Assembly: GCA_000014925.1 (NCBI GenBank)
Contig: CP000474.1
Coordinates: 1,364,001 to 1,428,000 of the forward strand
Direction: 5' to 3'
From: Paenarthrobacter aurescens TC1
Lineage (GTDB): Bacteria; Actinomycetota; Actinomycetes; Actinomycetales; Micrococcaceae
Length of the DNA: 64,000 nucleotides
The position numbers were made by a program, and so were the translations under genes. Below are positions 1 through 8,667 of the stretch, piece by piece; the stretch's first letter is position 1, and each line of letters begins with the position of its first letter. Below the pieces are notes generated by a model. The model was not told the DNA's origin. It saw only the letters and a list, made by a program, of their open reading frames with translations, and did no database searches.

Positions 1-737
1 GCTTCCAAAGTGACCCCGGCTCGGGGTGAGTCATCGCGCTCCACCACACTTCCGTCCTTGCGCGTGTAGGGCGAGATGTCGCGGGCATAGAACCCTGAGG
101 CGATGGCGGCTTCGGCGCGATTCTGGCTCAGGACACCCCACTCGTCCTGCTCGGCCCGGCTGATTCCGTAGCTCGTGGCGACGTTCTCGGCAGTCTGGCC
201 CATGGAGATGTAAATGTCTGGTAGTCGCCCGCCGAGCCGAGGGTCGGTCCACGGGATGTTGGAGGCCGCCCGTGCCGCAGTGCGTTGGCCCGCTGCTTCG
301 AACAGCGGGTTGTGGTTGGCGGTATCGGTTTCGCCGGCACCGGACCAGTCCTGATACCTGGACACGCTCTCCACCCCGGCGGACACGATTGCGTGGGCTT
401 CCCCGGATCTGATGGCGTGGAAGGCCATCCGAAGGGTTTGCAGGCTGGATGCACAGAAGCGGTTGATGGTGGCTGCGGGTACGCGGTCCAGCCCGGCGAG
501 TACCGCCACAACCCTGGCCATGTTGGATCCGGCCTCGCCGCTGGGTTCAGCGCAGCCCAGCAGGATGTCGTCCAAGCCTTGGCCGTCCTCCGCGCCGGGA
601 TCGAAGCCTGGAACTTTTGCGAGGGCGGCCCGCACCATGGCGGTGGCCAGGTCATCCGGACGTTCGTCCTTGAGGGAACCCTTGAAGGCACGGCCAATAG
701 GGCTTCTGGCAGTAGCAACGATGACAGCCTCAGTCAT
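1..737 (-). CDS. Acetyl-CoA acetyltransferase (thiolase), partial
   Basis: The visible N-terminal 245 residues match the thiolase family, which condenses or cleaves acyl-CoA in fatty-acid or acetoacetyl-CoA metabolism. The protein opens MTEAVIVATARSPIGRAFKG, the standard thiolase start, and the nucleophilic cysteine lies in NRFCASSLQT (Cys95). A thiolase loop pattern GQTAENVA follows. The C-terminal half with the second catalytic Cys/His motifs runs off the left edge. The ATG at 737 begins right at the conserved N-terminus. It is on the same strand as galK, 63 bp downstream, but its role is unrelated to galactose use. Whether it is biosynthetic or degradative cannot be told from this half. 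Confidence 0.9.
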   Translation of the reverse strand, partial: MTEAVIVATARSPIGRAFKGSLKDERPDDLATAMVRAALAKVPGFDPGAEDGQGLDDILLGCAEPSGEAGSNMARVVAVLAGLDRVPAATINRFCASSLQTLRMAFHAIRSGEAHAIVSAGVESVSRYQDWSGAGETDTANHNPLFEAAGQRTAARAASNIPWTDPRLGGRLPDIYISMGQTAENVATSYGISRAEQDEWGVLSQNRAEAAIASGFYARDISPYTRKDGSVVERDDSPRAGVTLE

Positions 738-800
738 GGCCCCAGCTTACGCCCGGCATCCGATGGGACGCCGGGCGTTCGCGCGGTGGAACTGAACGCG

Positions 801-1961
801 TCAGGCCAGGCGAAGCGCTCCCGCAGCCGGGGTGACGGTGAAGATGTCCGGTGCGGTGAAACCCGCCTCCGCGAAGGAACGCACGACGGCGTCACGAACC
901 TGCTGCTCTTGGCCCACCGGCGTCAATGCGATGGCTGAGCCGCCGAAGCCGCCGCCCGTCATGCGGGCGCCTATGGCACCGTTGGCCCGAGATGTGTCCA
1001 CGGCAAGGTCGAGTTCCGGGCAGGAGATCTCAAAATCGTCGCGCATGGAAACGTGGCTGGCGTCCAGCAACTCCCCGATGGCGGCGGGACCCAGCTTGCC
1101 CAAGGTTTCGACTGTCTGAAGTACGCGATCATTTTCGGTGACCACGTGGCGGACGCGCCGGAGCGTCGTCTCGTCCAGCAGTCCGGAGGCTTCCTCCAAA
1201 CGCTCTACGCCGACGTCGCGCAGTGCTGTGACGCCAAGTATCTCGGCACCCAACTCGCAGGATGCGCGGCGGGAGGCGTAACCGCCGTCGGCGTGCGAAT
1301 GCGACACCTTGGTGTCGATGACCAACAGGACCAAGCCCGACGCTTCTGCGTCGAACGGCACCAGCTCCACATGCTGGTCACGGCAGTCCAAGAACACCGC
1401 GTGTCCCTTGGCGCCGCGCAAGGATGCTGACTGGTCCATGATCCCGGTGGGTGCGCCAACGAACACGTTCTCGGCGCGCTGGGTAGCGAGCACCAGGTCT
1501 TCGGCAGCGAAACCCGCGCCGGTCAACTCGTTGAGGGCCGAGATGACGGCGCACTCGATGGCGTGTGACGACGACAGACCCGCTCCGGAGGGAACGTCGG
1601 AATCCAGCAGGAGGTCAAAGCCGGGGACTTGGATGCCACGTTCCTTGAGTGCCCAGGCGACGCCGAGGGGGTAGCGTGACCACCCCTCACCGGATCCGGG
1701 CTCCGAATCCGCGAGGTCAGCCTCCACCACGCCGTGCCCGCCAAAAGTGGACAGCATGCGAACCCTGGAGTCGTCGCGGACCCGCAAAGCCACCTTTGCT
1801 GTCTTGTCGATGGCGAAGGGCAGCACAAAGCCTTCGTTGTAGTCCGTGTGCTCGCCGATCAGGTTGACGCGTCCAGGTGCCTGCCACACGCCGTCGGCAG
1901 CTGCACCGAACGTTTCCTGGAAGCGGGCGGCGAGGACGCCGGTGTCGGTGGTGGTGGTCAT
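801..1961 (-). CDS. galK: Galactokinase
   Basis: Phosphorylates alpha-D-galactose with ATP to galactose-1-phosphate, the first committed step of the Leloir pathway, in the cytoplasm. All three GHMP-kinase motifs are visible: GRVNLIGEHTDYN (residues 30-42, the galactokinase signature), PSGAGLSSSH (about 124-133, the ATP-binding loop) and MTGGGFGG (334-341). At 386 residues it has the normal family length. Its ATG overlaps the stop of galT by four bases (ATGA), so the two are probably translationally coupled in one leftward transcript. No galE is present in this window, so UDP-galactose epimerisation must be encoded elsewhere. Confidence 0.96.
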   Translation of the reverse strand: MTTTTDTGVLAARFQETFGAAADGVWQAPGRVNLIGEHTDYNEGFVLPFAIDKTAKVALRVRDDSRVRMLSTFGGHGVVEADLADSEPGSGEGWSRYPLGVAWALKERGIQVPGFDLLLDSDVPSGAGLSSSHAIECAVISALNELTGAGFAAEDLVLATQRAENVFVGAPTGIMDQSASLRGAKGHAVFLDCRDQHVELVPFDAEASGLVLLVIDTKVSHSHADGGYASRRASCELGAEILGVTALRDVGVERLEEASGLLDETTLRRVRHVVTENDRVLQTVETLGKLGPAAIGELLDASHVSMRDDFEISCPELDLAVDTSRANGAIGARMTGGGFGGSAIALTPVGQEQQVRDAVVRSFAEAGFTAPDIFTVTPAAGALRLA

Positions 1962-3109
1962 GCTCGTGTGCCTTCCAAGGTCTTGTTTGAAGCCGGTGCT
2001 GCGGCGACGCTGCGCAGGCGCTCCGCCACCGCTTCGGGTGTGGTGTCGTTGATGAACGCTCCCATGGCGGCCTCGGAGCCGGCCAGATACTTGAGCTTAT
2101 CGGCAGCGCGGCGAGGTGACGTCAGCTGCAGGTGCAGCTGGCCCGCCGGGCGAAGAACCGGGTCCAGTGGTGCCTGGTGCCAGGCCGAAATGTACGGCAT
2201 GGGGGTGGGGTAGAGGGAGTCGAGGCGCTTCAGCAGGTCCAAGTAGACGTGGGAAAGCTCATCGCGTTCTTCCCCTGTGAGGGCCGCGAGGTCGGGGACG
2301 CTGCGATGCGGAACGAGATGAACTTCCAAAGGCCAGCGCGCCGCGAACGGCACGTAGGCGCTGAAGTGCTTGGCTTCCAGGACCATGCGGCTGCCGTCCT
2401 CGCGTTCAGCCTTCAGGAGCGAGGCCCCGAGCGTTTCTTTCGCGTCGACGTCGTCGTAGTACTTCCGGGCTACCGCCCCGAGCTGGGCGGCACGGGGAGT
2501 CACATAGGGGTACGCGTAGATCTGGCCGTGCGGATGGTGCAGGGTGACGCCGATGTCCGCACCGCGGTTCTCGAACGGAAACACCTGCTTGATGCCGGGC
2601 AGGGCGCTCAATGCTTCGGTGCGCTGGGCCCACGCTTCAATGACGGTGCGGGCACGGGTTTGGCCGAGTTCGGCGAAGGAGCCAGTGTGCTGCGGTGTGA
2701 AGGCAACTACCTCGCAGCGACCGTATGCCGCTCCCTTGAGGTTGTGACCGGAATGCCCGGGAGCCGGAACCGGGGGAATGTCGCCCAATGCCGGGCCCAG
2801 GGAAGGGAAGCGGTTTTCGAACACCACCACGTCATAGTCCGAGGCCGGGATTTCGGAAGGGTTCGCCGCAGTGGTGGGGCAGATGGGGCACTGATCAGCA
2901 GGGGGAAGGTGCGTACGGGTTTGGCGATGGGCAGCTACCGCTACCCAGTCACCGGACAAAGCGTCATAACGCACCTCGCCCGGCTCGCCACGGGCGGGAA
3001 GCTCGCGGTGGTCCACCAAGGAATCCGGTGTTCGCTCCGGGGTTCCGGGGTCGTCGAAGTAGATCAGCTCTCGGCTGTCCGCGAGGCGGGTGCTGGTGAT
3101 GCGGCTCAT
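1958..3109 (-). CDS. galT: Galactose-1-phosphate uridylyltransferase
   Basis: Exchanges UMP between UDP-glucose and galactose-1-phosphate (Leloir pathway). Counting from the ATG at 3109, the nucleophilic histidine lies in HHPHGQIYAYP (about residues 191-201), preceded by the conserved FENRGADIG. The pair C-x2-C in DQCPICP (about 74-77) resembles the metal site of class I GalT enzymes. Length of about 383 residues is normal. An in-frame ATG at 3127 would add six residues; neither start has a convincing Shine-Dalgarno, and I prefer 3109 because MSRITSTRLADSREL begins like the family. It is the first gene of a galT-galK unit, divergent from the epimerase gene. Confidence 0.95.
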   Translation of the reverse strand: MSRITSTRLADSRELIYFDDPGTPERTPDSLVDHRELPARGEPGEVRYDALSGDWVAVAAHRQTRTHLPPADQCPICPTTAANPSEIPASDYDVVVFENRFPSLGPALGDIPPVPAPGHSGHNLKGAAYGRCEVVAFTPQHTGSFAELGQTRARTVIEAWAQRTEALSALPGIKQVFPFENRGADIGVTLHHPHGQIYAYPYVTPRAAQLGAVARKYYDDVDAKETLGASLLKAEREDGSRMVLEAKHFSAYVPFAARWPLEVHLVPHRSVPDLAALTGEERDELSHVYLDLLKRLDSLYPTPMPYISAWHQAPLDPVLRPAGQLHLQLTSPRRAADKLKYLAGSEAAMGAFINDTTPEAVAERLRSVAAAPASNKTLEGTRA

Positions 3110-3148
3110 AACTACATCATTCCACAAGTGACCAAAAACGCATAGTTT

Positions 3149-3164
3149 CTAACAAAAGCTAACA
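3149..3164. promoter_or_regulatory. Direct-repeat operator candidate between galT and galM
   Basis: The 80-bp divergent spacer between galT and galM contains two CTAACA hexamers at 3149-3154 and 3159-3164, exactly 10 bp apart (TGTTAG on the other strand). Helically phased direct repeats of this kind are typical of DeoR-family sugar regulators. No regulator gene lies next to them, so the assignment is inference. Confidence 0.35.
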
Positions 3165-3189
3165 TTCGCCGCGTCATGACGGTTCTCCA

Positions 3190-4158
3190 ATGCAGTACGG
3201 TATTGCCATGTCTGCCTCCCCGTCGCCAGCCGATAGCACCCATCAATCCGAGTCCCGCCGCTTCGCCACGGGCCGACAGTTCGAGCTCCGCCGGGGCGAT
3301 GCGCTCGCCGTCGTCACCGAGCTCGCCGCCGGCCTGCGACTCTACTCCCGGGGCGGAGTCCAGTTGACCGAAAGCTACGGCGACGACGAAATTTCGCCCG
3401 GTGCCACGGGCATCACCCTGGCGCCCTGGGCCAACCGGGTAGAGGACGGGATCTGGTACCTGGAAGGCAAGAAGCAGCAACTCGACATCACCGAGGCCTC
3501 ACGCAACAACGCCAGCCACGGCCTGCTGCGCAACACCGGGTACGTGTTGGTGGACGAATCCGAGTTTTCCGTGACGCTGGAAGCCACAGTCTTCCCCCAG
3601 CACGGCTACCCGTTCCTGGTGCGGCACCTGGTGCGCTACGAACTCGACCAGAGCGGAGACCTCCGTGTCTCGCAGACGTTGATCAACGATTCGCAGAGCA
3701 CGGCGCCCTTTGTCCTGGGTGCCCACCCGTACCTGCGCGTCGGCGATGTCGCCCCCGAGGATTTGGTCCTGACGGTGCATGCGGGCACTCGACTGGTAGC
3801 GGACGAGCGACTGATTCCGCGAAGCACCGCTCCCGCAGACGGTCAGTACGATTTCTCCGGCGGGTCGGTGGTGGGCAGCTTGCTGGTGGATGTCGCCTTG
3901 ACGGACCTGACGTACGACGGCGGCATAGCGCGCCATACGCTGACCGCGCCGGATGGCCGCAGCGTAAGCCTTGAACAGGATGAGAGCTGCCGGTACGTCC
4001 ACGTCTTCGTCACAGACACCTTCCCGGGCCGATCCAAAGCCGTGGCCATCGAACCCATGACAGGGCCGGCCAACGCGTTCAACAGCGGCGATGGCCTGCG
4101 CTGGCTGGCACCCGGAGAAGCTTTCACCATGCGCTGGGGAATTGCGGCATCCCTGTAG
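3190..4158 (+). CDS. galM: Aldose 1-epimerase family protein
   Basis: Interconverts alpha and beta anomers of galactose or other aldoses, feeding galactokinase. Family features are visible: TLAPWANRVEDG (substrate-loop Asn/Arg), NNASHGLLRN with the conserved His, GAHPYLRVGD carrying the second His, and the C-terminal IEPMTGPANAFNSGD with the catalytic Glu. The length of 322 residues fits the family. Two in-frame ATGs exist, 3190 and 3208; neither has a clear Shine-Dalgarno, and the later one (MSASPSPADS) is equally plausible. Its position divergent from galT-galK supports a galactose role. Confidence 0.9.
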   Translation: MQYGIAMSASPSPADSTHQSESRRFATGRQFELRRGDALAVVTELAAGLRLYSRGGVQLTESYGDDEISPGATGITLAPWANRVEDGIWYLEGKKQQLDITEASRNNASHGLLRNTGYVLVDESEFSVTLEATVFPQHGYPFLVRHLVRYELDQSGDLRVSQTLINDSQSTAPFVLGAHPYLRVGDVAPEDLVLTVHAGTRLVADERLIPRSTAPADGQYDFSGGSVVGSLLVDVALTDLTYDGGIARHTLTAPDGRSVSLEQDESCRYVHVFVTDTFPGRSKAVAIEPMTGPANAFNSGDGLRWLAPGEAFTMRWGIAASL

Positions 4159-4241
4159 GCTCTTCGCCCGTAAATGCCACCGAATGTCTCGGAAGTGAGA
4201 GCCGGTTTCCCATACGGCCTGCCCTACGGAATTATGGGTTC

Positions 4242-5522
4242 ATGACGCCAACACCGGACGCCAAAACACGTTCAGACCGCCAAATTGCCGAAGACATCCC
4301 CTACGGGGTGCGCATTGCTGCAGCCTGGTCCTGGCGGGCAGGCCTGATCCTGCTCATGATCGGCGCCATGGTCTGGCTGCTGGGCAAGGTCAGCTTCCTC
4401 ATCATTCCAGTGATGGTTGCTGCGCTGCTGGCCGGCCTCCTGCATCCTGTGGTGGCCTGGCTGCGCAACCGGAAGGTGCCCAACGGAGGAGCAGTCGCCA
4501 TCACCGTGTTGGGCTTCATCGGCGTGATCGGTGGTGCCCTTGCGCTGGTGGGCAGGCAACTTGTCACGGGCTTCGGTGCGCTCTGGCAAGAGGCGCTGGC
4601 AGGCATCCAACAGATTCAGACCTGGTTGGCAGATGGCCCGCTGCACCTCACTGCGGACCAGATAGACCAATACATTTCCGATGGCGCGAATGCGCTCCAG
4701 AACAACAGCAGCAGCATCCTCAGCGGGGCATTGTCCTTCGGCAGCACCGCCGGACACTTTGCGGCGGGGCTTGTCCTGGCCCTGTTCATTCTGATCTTCT
4801 TCCTGCTGGAGGGCCCCCGCATCTGGGCTTTCCTGGTCCGGCTCCTGCCCAAGAGCGCGCGACGGGCCACCGATGGCGCCGGGCGCCGGGGCTGGACGTC
4901 CATGGTCAGCTACGTGCGGATTCAGATGTTCGTCGCGTTCGTGGATGCCGTGGGCATCGGCGTTGGTGCGGCCATCATCCAAGTCCCGTTGGCCCTGCCC
5001 TTGGCGGTCCTCGTCTTCATCGGCTCGTTCATTCCGGTGGTCGGTGCCCTGGTCACCGGTGCCATCGCGGTCCTGCTCGCCCTTGTGGCCAACGGACCCA
5101 TCAACGCGCTGATCATGCTGGCAATCGTCCTGGTAGTGCAGCAACTTGAAAGCCACATCCTGCAGCCGCTGGTCATGGGCAAGGCCGTGGCGCTGCATCC
5201 TGTGGCTGTGATCCTCTCGGTTGCCGCCGGTTCATACCTCGCAGGCATCCCCGGTGCCCTGTTCGCAGTCCCGCTGCTCGCCGTAGTAAACACGGCAGTT
5301 CGCTACATTGCGGGCCGGACGTGGGAACATGATGAAGGATTGGGCGGTGTGGAACTCCAGCCGGCAGCCGCCTCGGCGGGGCCAGGCGGCGACGCCAACT
5401 TCAAGGAGGTCCACCTCCCGCGGCCCGAATCCCGCCTCGGTAAGGGCGTCGCCGGCAAGACCAAGGCTTCGGGGAGCACCTCTGTCGAGGAGCCTCAAGC
5501 CAACACCAACAAAGGAGAATAG
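4242..5522 (+). CDS. AI-2E family transporter-like membrane protein
   Basis: A polytopic membrane protein of the AI-2E (UPF0118/PerM) family. Hydrophobic segments begin near residue 25 (AAWSWRAGLILLMIGAMVWL) and continue in the family pattern: paired N-terminal helices, a soluble-looking middle part with QEALAGIQQIQTWL, and a C-terminal helix cluster. The family signature QQLESHILQPLVMGKAV is near residues 305-321. The last 70 or so residues are a hydrophilic, low-complexity cytoplasmic tail. Members of this family export small molecules or ions, and the substrate cannot be inferred here. Only 3 bp separate its stop from ilvA. A related gene lies near glpX/DUF4245 in mycobacteria (Rv1101c, from memory). 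Confidence 0.85.
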   Translation: MTPTPDAKTRSDRQIAEDIPYGVRIAAAWSWRAGLILLMIGAMVWLLGKVSFLIIPVMVAALLAGLLHPVVAWLRNRKVPNGGAVAITVLGFIGVIGGALALVGRQLVTGFGALWQEALAGIQQIQTWLADGPLHLTADQIDQYISDGANALQNNSSSILSGALSFGSTAGHFAAGLVLALFILIFFLLEGPRIWAFLVRLLPKSARRATDGAGRRGWTSMVSYVRIQMFVAFVDAVGIGVGAAIIQVPLALPLAVLVFIGSFIPVVGALVTGAIAVLLALVANGPINALIMLAIVLVVQQLESHILQPLVMGKAVALHPVAVILSVAAGSYLAGIPGALFAVPLLAVVNTAVRYIAGRTWEHDEGLGGVELQPAAASAGPGGDANFKEVHLPRPESRLGKGVAGKTKASGSTSVEEPQANTNKGE

Positions 5523-5525
5523 TCA

Positions 5526-6764
5526 GTGAATACCCTCGAAACCCTGCCCGTCACGCTGGACGATGTCCTCAAGGCGCAGGAGCTGCTCGAGGGCATTATT
5601 ACCAAGACTCCGGTGGAGTCGTCCCGTGCGCTGGGCAGCCTCGTGGGCGGCAACGTCTTTTTCAAGTGTGAGAACCTGCAGCGTGCCGGCTCGTTCAAGG
5701 TCCGGGGCGCCTATGTGCGCATGGCCCGGCTGACGGACGACGAAAAGAAGCGCGGCGTAGTAGCGGCATCCGCAGGCAACCACGCCCAGGGTGTGGCTGT
5801 AGCCGCCAAGAGCCTGGGCATCAATGCCCGCATCTACATGCCGCTCGGCGTGGCCCTGCCCAAGCTGGCGGCCACGCGCAGCCACGGCGCTGAAGTCGTT
5901 CTGCACGGCCACAACGTGGACGAAGCGCTTGCGGAAGCGCAGCGCTACGCCAACGAAACAGGCGCTGTGTTTGTTCACCCCTTCGACAACGTGGACGTCG
6001 TTGCCGGTCAGGGCACCATCGGGCTGGAAATCCTGGACCAGATCCCCAACGTGGACACCATCCTCATGGGTGTAGGAGGCGGCGGGCTGCTGGCAGGTGT
6101 GGCTGTGGCCATCAAGGCCAAGGCCAAGGAGCTCGGCCGCGAAATCAGGGTCATCGGGGTCCAGGCCGAGAACGCCGCCGCGTACCCGCCGTCCCTCGCC
6201 GCTGATGCCCTGGTGCCTCTGAAGAAGGTCACCACCATGGCCGACGGTATCGCCGTAGGACGTCCCGGGCAGTTGCCCTTCAGCATCATCCGCGAGCTCG
6301 TGGACGATGTGGTCACCGTGAGTGAGGACTCCCTCGCCCGGGCCCTGATCTTCCTGCTCGAGCGCGCCAAGATGGTGGTTGAGCCGGCCGGGGCCGTCGG
6401 AGTAGCTGCGCTGATGGACGGCAAGATCGAAAACCCGGGGAACACCGCCGTCGTGCTTTCCGGCGGCAACATCGATCCCATGCTGATGCTCAAAGTCATC
6501 CAGCGCGGTCTGTCGGCCGCAGGCCGCTTCATGACGGTCCGCATGATGCTCGATGACCGGCCGGGTTCGTTGGCCACCATTGCCCGTATCATCGCTGAAA
6601 ACGATGCCAACGTCACTGGCCTGGACCACACCCGCTTGGGTGGTTCCATCAGCATGGGTGACGTCTCCATCACTATCAACCTGGAAACCAAAGGCCACGA
6701 ACACGGCGAGCAGGTTCTCGGTGCACTCCGGGCCGAGGGCTTCCAACCAATCGTGGTGCACTGA
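5526..6764 (+). CDS. ilvA: Threonine ammonia-lyase (threonine dehydratase)
   Basis: PLP enzyme that deaminates L-threonine to 2-oxobutanoate, the entry step to isoleucine. The PLP lysine is K58 in RAGSFKVRGAY. The phosphate-binding loop is VGGGGL (183-188). The substrate loop SAGNHAQGV is at 82-90. Residues from about 335 (FMTVRMMLDDRPGSL) to the end form a single ACT domain. The 412-residue, single-ACT form is common in Actinobacteria and resembles the shorter type rather than E. coli IlvA with two ACT-like domains. The start is GTG at 5526, fixed by AAAGGAGA about six bases upstream. It is tightly spaced after the AI-2E gene. Confidence 0.94.
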   Translation: MNTLETLPVTLDDVLKAQELLEGIITKTPVESSRALGSLVGGNVFFKCENLQRAGSFKVRGAYVRMARLTDDEKKRGVVAASAGNHAQGVAVAAKSLGINARIYMPLGVALPKLAATRSHGAEVVLHGHNVDEALAEAQRYANETGAVFVHPFDNVDVVAGQGTIGLEILDQIPNVDTILMGVGGGGLLAGVAVAIKAKAKELGREIRVIGVQAENAAAYPPSLAADALVPLKKVTTMADGIAVGRPGQLPFSIIRELVDDVVTVSEDSLARALIFLLERAKMVVEPAGAVGVAALMDGKIENPGNTAVVLSGGNIDPMLMLKVIQRGLSAAGRFMTVRMMLDDRPGSLATIARIIAENDANVTGLDHTRLGGSISMGDVSITINLETKGHEHGEQVLGALRAEGFQPIVVH

Positions 6765-6778
6765 CGGGAGGGGCGCCC

Positions 6779-7393
6779 ATGGTGCTCGGAATGCCTGAGG
6801 GCTCAAAGGAAGAGGCTAGGGAGTCGCTCGCCGGGCGGGCGAAAGGCGGACTGCTCTTCATGGGCGGATTCGTCATCCTGCTCTACGTCATCGAGATCCT
6901 CAACACCTTGATGCGCCATGGGCTCAACTCGACTTTCGGCCTGCGCCCACGTTCCATGGACGGCGTGCTGGACATCCTGACGTTTCCCTTGCTGCACGCG
7001 AACCTGAACCATTTGCTGTCCAATACCTTGCCGTTGATCATTTTCGGTTTCCTGGTGTTCCTGTCCGGAATCCGGGTGTTCATCACGGCATTGGCCTTCA
7101 GCTGGCTCGGATCAGGGCTGGCGGTGTGGTTGATTGGCGGGGGAGGCGTGACGGTGGGAGCCTCCGGACTGGTGTTCGGTTTCTTCGCGTTCCTGCTGGT
7201 GAGGGGATTCTTCAACCGCAGCTGGTGGCAGATCCTGCTCTCCGTGGTTCTGTTCATGGCTTACGGCAGTATCCTCTTCGGGGTGCTGCCCACGGTGCTG
7301 GGTTACGTCTCCTGGCAGGCGCACCTCGGCGGGGCCGTGGGTGGTGTGATTGCCGCCGTCCTGCTTCGTCCCAAATCCAAGCTCGTCGCCTGA
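6779..7393 (+). CDS. Rhomboid family intramembrane serine protease
   Basis: Integral membrane protease that cleaves transmembrane substrates inside the bilayer. The catalytic serine is S129 in TVGASGLVFG (GxSG motif) and the catalytic histidine is H182 in QAHLGGAVGG. The first core segment carries HANLNHLLSN (about 73-82), supplying the oxyanion His/Asn. About six hydrophobic segments are visible across 204 residues, the minimal bacterial rhomboid size. It follows ilvA by 14 bp and probably shares its transcript. A strong bidirectional hairpin follows. The substrate is unknown. Confidence 0.92.
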   Translation: MVLGMPEGSKEEARESLAGRAKGGLLFMGGFVILLYVIEILNTLMRHGLNSTFGLRPRSMDGVLDILTFPLLHANLNHLLSNTLPLIIFGFLVFLSGIRVFITALAFSWLGSGLAVWLIGGGGVTVGASGLVFGFFAFLLVRGFFNRSWWQILLSVVLFMAYGSILFGVLPTVLGYVSWQAHLGGAVGGVIAAVLLRPKSKLVA

Positions 7394-7415
7394 CCCGGTT
7401 GGTTGGGCCGGGCAC

Positions 7416-7465
7416 GAAAAAACGCCGGCCCGCCCCGCGAAGGGGTGGGCCGGCGTCGTGTATTT
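7416..7465. terminator. Bidirectional terminator between the rhomboid gene and greA
   Basis: A 14-bp GC-rich stem (7423-7436 with 7442-7455, one G-U pair, five-base loop) is flanked by an A-run on the left (7417-7422) and a T-rich stretch on the right. It can therefore end both the rightward rhomboid transcript and the leftward greA transcript. Confidence 0.85.
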
Positions 7466-7485
7466 CAGGCCGGTTTGGCCGCTGC

Positions 7486-7980
7486 TTAGGCGACGTAGGG
7501 CTTGGCGGAGACGATCTCCACCTGAATTTCCTTGCCGTTGGGGGCAACGTAGCTCAGGCTGTCGCCTTCCTTGTGGCCGATGATGGCCGCACCCAGGGGT
7601 GACTTTTCGCTGAAGACATCAAGATCGGAATCTCCGGCGATTTCGCGGGAGCCCAGCAGGAACGTCTCTTCGTCGCCTGCGATGCGGGCAACAACCAGCA
7701 TTCCGGGCTCAACGATTCCGTCGTCGGCGGGGGCTTCGCCCACCTGCGCATCACGCAGAAGTGCGGTGAGCTGACGGATGCGGGCTTCGATCTTGCCCTG
7801 CTCCTCCTTGGCAGCGTGGTAACCGCCGTTCTCCTTGAGGTCGCCTTCCTGGCGGGCAGCTTCGATCTTCTGGACGATTTCCGCCCGGCCAGCGCCGGAA
7901 AGGTGGTCCAGCTCAGCCTGCAAGCGGTCGAAAGCTTCCTGGGTAAGCCAAGCCGCAGTGGCGCTATTGGTGGTAGACAC
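7486..7980 (-). CDS. greA: Transcription elongation factor GreA
   Basis: Binds the RNA polymerase secondary channel and stimulates cleavage of backtracked RNA. The N-terminal half is the antiparallel coiled coil (WLTQEAFDRLQAELDHL through ARIRQLTALL), with the tip region containing the GDLKENGGYHAAKEEQ block typical of Gre factors. The C-terminal half is the FKBP-like domain (GDSDLDVFSEKSPLGAAI). I chose the GTG at 7980 (VSTTNSATAAW), 164 residues, because AGAGGAGA lies just upstream; a longer reading from 8031 would lack a ribosome-binding site. It starts the block that matches mycobacterial Rv1080c-Rv1086. Confidence 0.95.
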   Translation of the reverse strand: MSTTNSATAAWLTQEAFDRLQAELDHLSGAGRAEIVQKIEAARQEGDLKENGGYHAAKEEQGKIEARIRQLTALLRDAQVGEAPADDGIVEPGMLVVARIAGDEETFLLGSREIAGDSDLDVFSEKSPLGAAIIGHKEGDSLSYVAPNGKEIQVEIVSAKPYVA

Positions 7981-8132
7981 GGATTTCTCCTCTAGATCTG
8001 ACAATGCAAAAGACCCCGCCGAGTTGGCCACTCATGAATCTCAGTAACCAACTTAACGGGGTGAAGGTTTCATCCATTGTAGTAAATCCTTTGGACGAAC
8101 CCAAACCGGTTGAGTCGTGGGTCACACGATTG

Positions 8133-8591
8133 TTATTTACCGCTGTCCACGATCCAGCAATTGTCCACAACTCCGGAGACTGCCGGGGACTCGGTCCTCA
8201 GGGCTGTCCGCTGCATGGTGGTGCTGCCGCCATCGGGATCGTCCTGGGGATCGTTGGGGCCGATCTCCACTACCTTCCAGCCAACCACCGCGAACTTGGA
8301 ATCCAGGGCTTTTATGGCACATTTGGCCGTGGCTCCGGGGTATTTAGTCACCTGGTAGTCCACTTCTGCCTGGGTATCGTCCACGGTGCTGTAACCGATG
8401 TCCTTGAACGTGACCGGGGCCTGAGCCGAGCCGGTTGCTACGTACGCGGCGAACGCAATCCCGAGGACCAGGGCGGCGATGACAATGTTCCGCTTGGTTT
8501 TGCGGGTCATGGCGCGCTTTTGACCGCCGTATCGATTGGCTAGGCTGTTGCTTGCCGGTACTTGGGTGGCCGATAGGTCCTCTGAAGTCAC
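8133..8591 (-). CDS. DUF4307 membrane protein
   Basis: A 152-residue protein with a basic N-terminus (KRAMTRKTKR), one transmembrane helix (NIVIAALVLGIAFAAYVATG, about residues 35-54) and an extracytoplasmic beta-rich domain ending in DNCWIVDSGK. This is the layout of the actinobacterial DUF4307 family, whose function is not known. It lies between greA and the divergent mca gene, the same arrangement as Rv1081c in M. tuberculosis. Two cysteines in the outer domain (KCAIKAL and NCWIV) could form a disulfide. The conserved link with mycothiol metabolism is positional only. Confidence 0.85.
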   Translation of the reverse strand: MTSEDLSATQVPASNSLANRYGGQKRAMTRKTKRNIVIAALVLGIAFAAYVATGSAQAPVTFKDIGYSTVDDTQAEVDYQVTKYPGATAKCAIKALDSKFAVVGWKVVEIGPNDPQDDPDGGSTTMQRTALRTESPAVSGVVDNCWIVDSGK

Positions 8592-8667
8592 CCGTCCAGT
8601 TTAGTGCCGATCCCGGCGCCCCATCACCGCCCCGCAAAAGCGCGATCCATGAAAGAGGAGCCGTCAC

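Noticed and set aside
5523..6806. A long antisense frame over ilvA
   Set aside because: Shadow frame; ilvA has a strong ribosome-binding site and complete active site.
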